Shown: positions 62,465 to 64,000 of the stretch, in pieces
How the letters are laid out: the number at the start of each line of letters is the position of its first letter
Numbering within the stretch: position 1 is the stretch's first letter
Source of the DNA: an uncultured Lachnospiraceae bacterium
GTDB lineage: Bacteria > Bacillota > Clostridia > Lachnospirales > Lachnospiraceae
Assembly: GCA_910578345.1 (NCBI GenBank)
Contig: CAJTRA010000009.1
Coordinates: forward strand, 1-64,000
DNA length: 64,000 bases
Direction of reading: 5' to 3'
Position numbers and translations under genes: made by a program
The notes under the pieces: model-generated
The model's database searches: none
The model's input: the letters and a program-made list of their open reading frames with translations, nothing else
What the model was told of the DNA's origin: nothing

Positions 62465-64000
62465 TTAGATCAATGTATTGGCATCCAGAATCAGAGCTAC
62501 CTCACCGTCGCCCAAAACGGTTGCGCCGCTGATCACCTTGCACTTGCTGACATATTTGCCTAACGGTTTGATTACGATCTCCTGCTGTCCGATCAGCTCA
62601 TCTACCACCAGACCAGCCAGTTTATCACCTTTCTTCACAATGACAACAACCATATTTTCTTCCGGATCCTTCTTGCTTTCAATGTCAAGAATCTCATTGA
62701 GACGGATCAACGGAATCACAAGGTCACGCAGCTGGATGACTTCCTTCGCCTGCACAAGCTTCACATCATGCGGCGGAATATCTTCGATCGTCTGAATCGC
62801 ACCCAGAGAGATCGCATATTTCTCATTACCAATATCCACCATGAGTGCCTGGATAATCGCCAGGGTAAGCGGAAGTCTGATGATCCAGGAACTGCCTTCT
62901 CCCAGCTTGGATTTTACTTCCACTTCGCCGCTCAAAGCCTCGATCTTGGACTTGACAACGTCAAGGCCAACCCCTCGGCCAGACACATCAGACACAACCT
63001 TAGCCGTGGAGAATCCAGCGTTAAACAGAAGCTCAATGCTGTCCTTCTCGCTCATGTTCTCTGCCTGCTCCGGTGTGATGACGCCGCGCTCAATCGCCTT
63101 ATTTCTGACCGCTTCCGTATCAATACCATTACCATCGTCACGCACTTCGATCACGACGTTATTGCCGTCCTGATATGCGTCCAGGAAAATAGATCCAACC
63201 TCCGGCTTTCCTCTCTCTTTACGAACTTCCGCGGACTCCAGACCATGATCGGCGGAATTACGAAGAAGATGCATCAGCGGATCGCCAATCTCATCTACCA
63301 CAGTACGGTCAAGTTCTGTCTCTTCACCGGACATGTACAGTTCCATCTTCTTGCCAAGTTTCTTCTGCAGGTCACGCACCATTCGAGGGAACTTACTCAC
63401 GGTGCTCTCGATTGGCACCATTCTCACTTTCATGACAGATTCATGCAGAGACGTCGTCACGCTCTCCAGATACTCAATCTGCTCGTTGACTGCAGTGCTG
63501 GAGCTGCCGGACACTGTAGAAGCCGACACGAGAGAATTCTTCGCAATAATCAGCTCGCTTACCAAATTCATCAGCGTATCCAGCTTCTCGATATCTACCC
63601 TGACGGTCCTGTTCACAACAGGTTTGTTTGCCGCCGGTTTCTTCTCCTCTGCTTTCTTATCACTCTTGACAGGCGTTGCAGGCACAGGCGCTGCCGATGG
63701 CACGGCATGCTGTTCTTCTTCCGGCTTCGTCTCTGTCTCCTCCACCGAAGCAGCAGTCTCTTCACGATCCAGGTCTAAAACATCACCGGTTACATCCTGT
63801 ATCTCAGATACATTCTTAGCCGCCTCGATCACTTTCTCAAGAGGGCTGTCTGATATAATCAGAAGACTGAAATCCCATCCGAATTTCTCATCTTCGATCT
63901 CCTGAGTAGGCGGATCGGATACGATAATCTCGCCATCCTCCTCAATTGCTTTAAACACAAGAAACGCCCTGGCCGCCTTCAGGATACAGCTCTCCTGTAT
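62465..64000 (-). CDS. cheA: Chemotaxis histidine kinase CheA, 5' end beyond the window
   Basis: The frame is open to base 64000, so 511 codons of the C-terminal part are visible and the P1 phosphotransfer domain is missing. The visible start is the end of a P2-like domain (CILKAARAFLVFKAI), an Ala/Pro/Lys/Glu-rich linker, P3 dimerisation (RVDIEKLDTLMNLVSELI), the P4 ATPase (HLLRNSADHGLES N box; DDGNGID; GRGVGLDVV) and the P5 CheW-like domain. A GTG at 63958 lies in the P2 domain and is not the start. Confidence 0.96.
   Translation of the reverse strand: MQESCILKAARAFLVFKAIEEDGEIIVSDPPTQEIEDEKFGWDFSLLIISDSPLEKVIEAAKNVSEIQDVTGDVLDLDREETAASVEETETKPEEEQHAVPSAAPVPATPVKSDKKAEEKKPAANKPVVNRTVRVDIEKLDTLMNLVSELIIAKNSLVSASTVSGSSSTAVNEQIEYLESVTTSLHESVMKVRMVPIESTVSKFPRMVRDLQKKLGKKMELYMSGEETELDRTVVDEIGDPLMHLLRNSADHGLESAEVRKERGKPEVGSIFLDAYQDGNNVVIEVRDDGNGIDTEAVRNKAIERGVITPEQAENMSEKDSIELLFNAGFSTAKVVSDVSGRGVGLDVVKSKIEALSGEVEVKSKLGEGSSWIIRLPLTLAIIQALMVDIGNEKYAISLGAIQTIEDIPPHDVKLVQAKEVIQLRDLVIPLIRLNEILDIESKKDPEENMVVVIVKKGDKLAGLVVDELIGQQEIVIKPLGKYVSKCKVISGATVLGDGEVALILDANTLI

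Overview
The window looks like a chromosomal segment from a motile, Gram-positive anaerobe of the class Clostridia, most likely Lachnospiraceae. The evidence is gene content and order: a rimP-nusA-ylxR-ylxQ-infB-rbfA-nrnA-truB-ribF cluster, a pyrH-frr-uppS-cdsA-dxr-rseP series leading to ispG and polC, a cheA-cheW-cheC-cheD-sigma28 series running into rpsB-tsf, a PolC-type polymerase, strong AGGAGG ribosome binding sites, and promoters close to the TTGACA/TATAAT consensus. Nearly all genes are on the minus strand, so the natural reading direction is from 64000 towards 1. The plus-strand genes are a DUF5050-type protein (8863-9906), a small permease-like membrane protein (about 14455-14889), and a nitroreductase followed by pyrB-pyrI (15439-17507). 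Family names here come from recognising motifs by eye, not from searches.

Layout from the left. Positions 1-600 are A+T-rich and hold a membrane-protein ORF cut by the window edge plus degenerate remnants. A SAM methyltransferase follows, then a compact 37-codon mini-gene with a perfect consensus promoter, strong RBS and strong terminator. Positions 1768-8665 carry a putative operon pheA / DUF815 ATPase / ppx / ppk / unknown protein, linking polyphosphate turnover with a P-loop ATPase. Positions 9943-14149 are a folate operon (folC-folE-folP-folBK) ending in a GNAT gene. After pyrBI come an HD-GYP response regulator, pnp and rpsO, an NlpC/P60 hydrolase, a Na/Pi cotransporter, and the large translation and transcription operon from ribF back to rimP (24698-33667). 

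A chemoreceptor gene (sigma-A promoter) and a flagellin gene (sigma-28 promoter) sit at 33832-37090, then tRNA-Glu(CTC) and polC. Between ispG and rseP lies a cassette of a heptad-repeat coiled-coil protein, a soluble Ser/Thr kinase and a PP2C phosphatase with its own promoter and a structured leader. It interrupts the otherwise conserved isoprenoid/lipid/translation cluster. Further right are a bactofilin with a polysaccharide deacetylase, a Gfo/Idh oxidoreductase, tsf-rpsB, envelope-anchored proteins, sigma-28, and the chemotaxis genes ending in a cheA cut by the right edge.

The most interesting non-textbook signals are the 37-aa mini-gene (1551-1664), a three-copy family of intergenic palindromes whose outer stems differ yet stay self-complementary (17554-17591, 28103-28172, 59554-59615), a second dispersed intergenic repeat (1412-1474, 17509-17549, 37481-37541), the kinase/phosphatase/coiled-coil cassette, and several structured 5' leaders. 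I did not find a CRISPR array, an insertion sequence, a prophage, or a recognisable new defence system.
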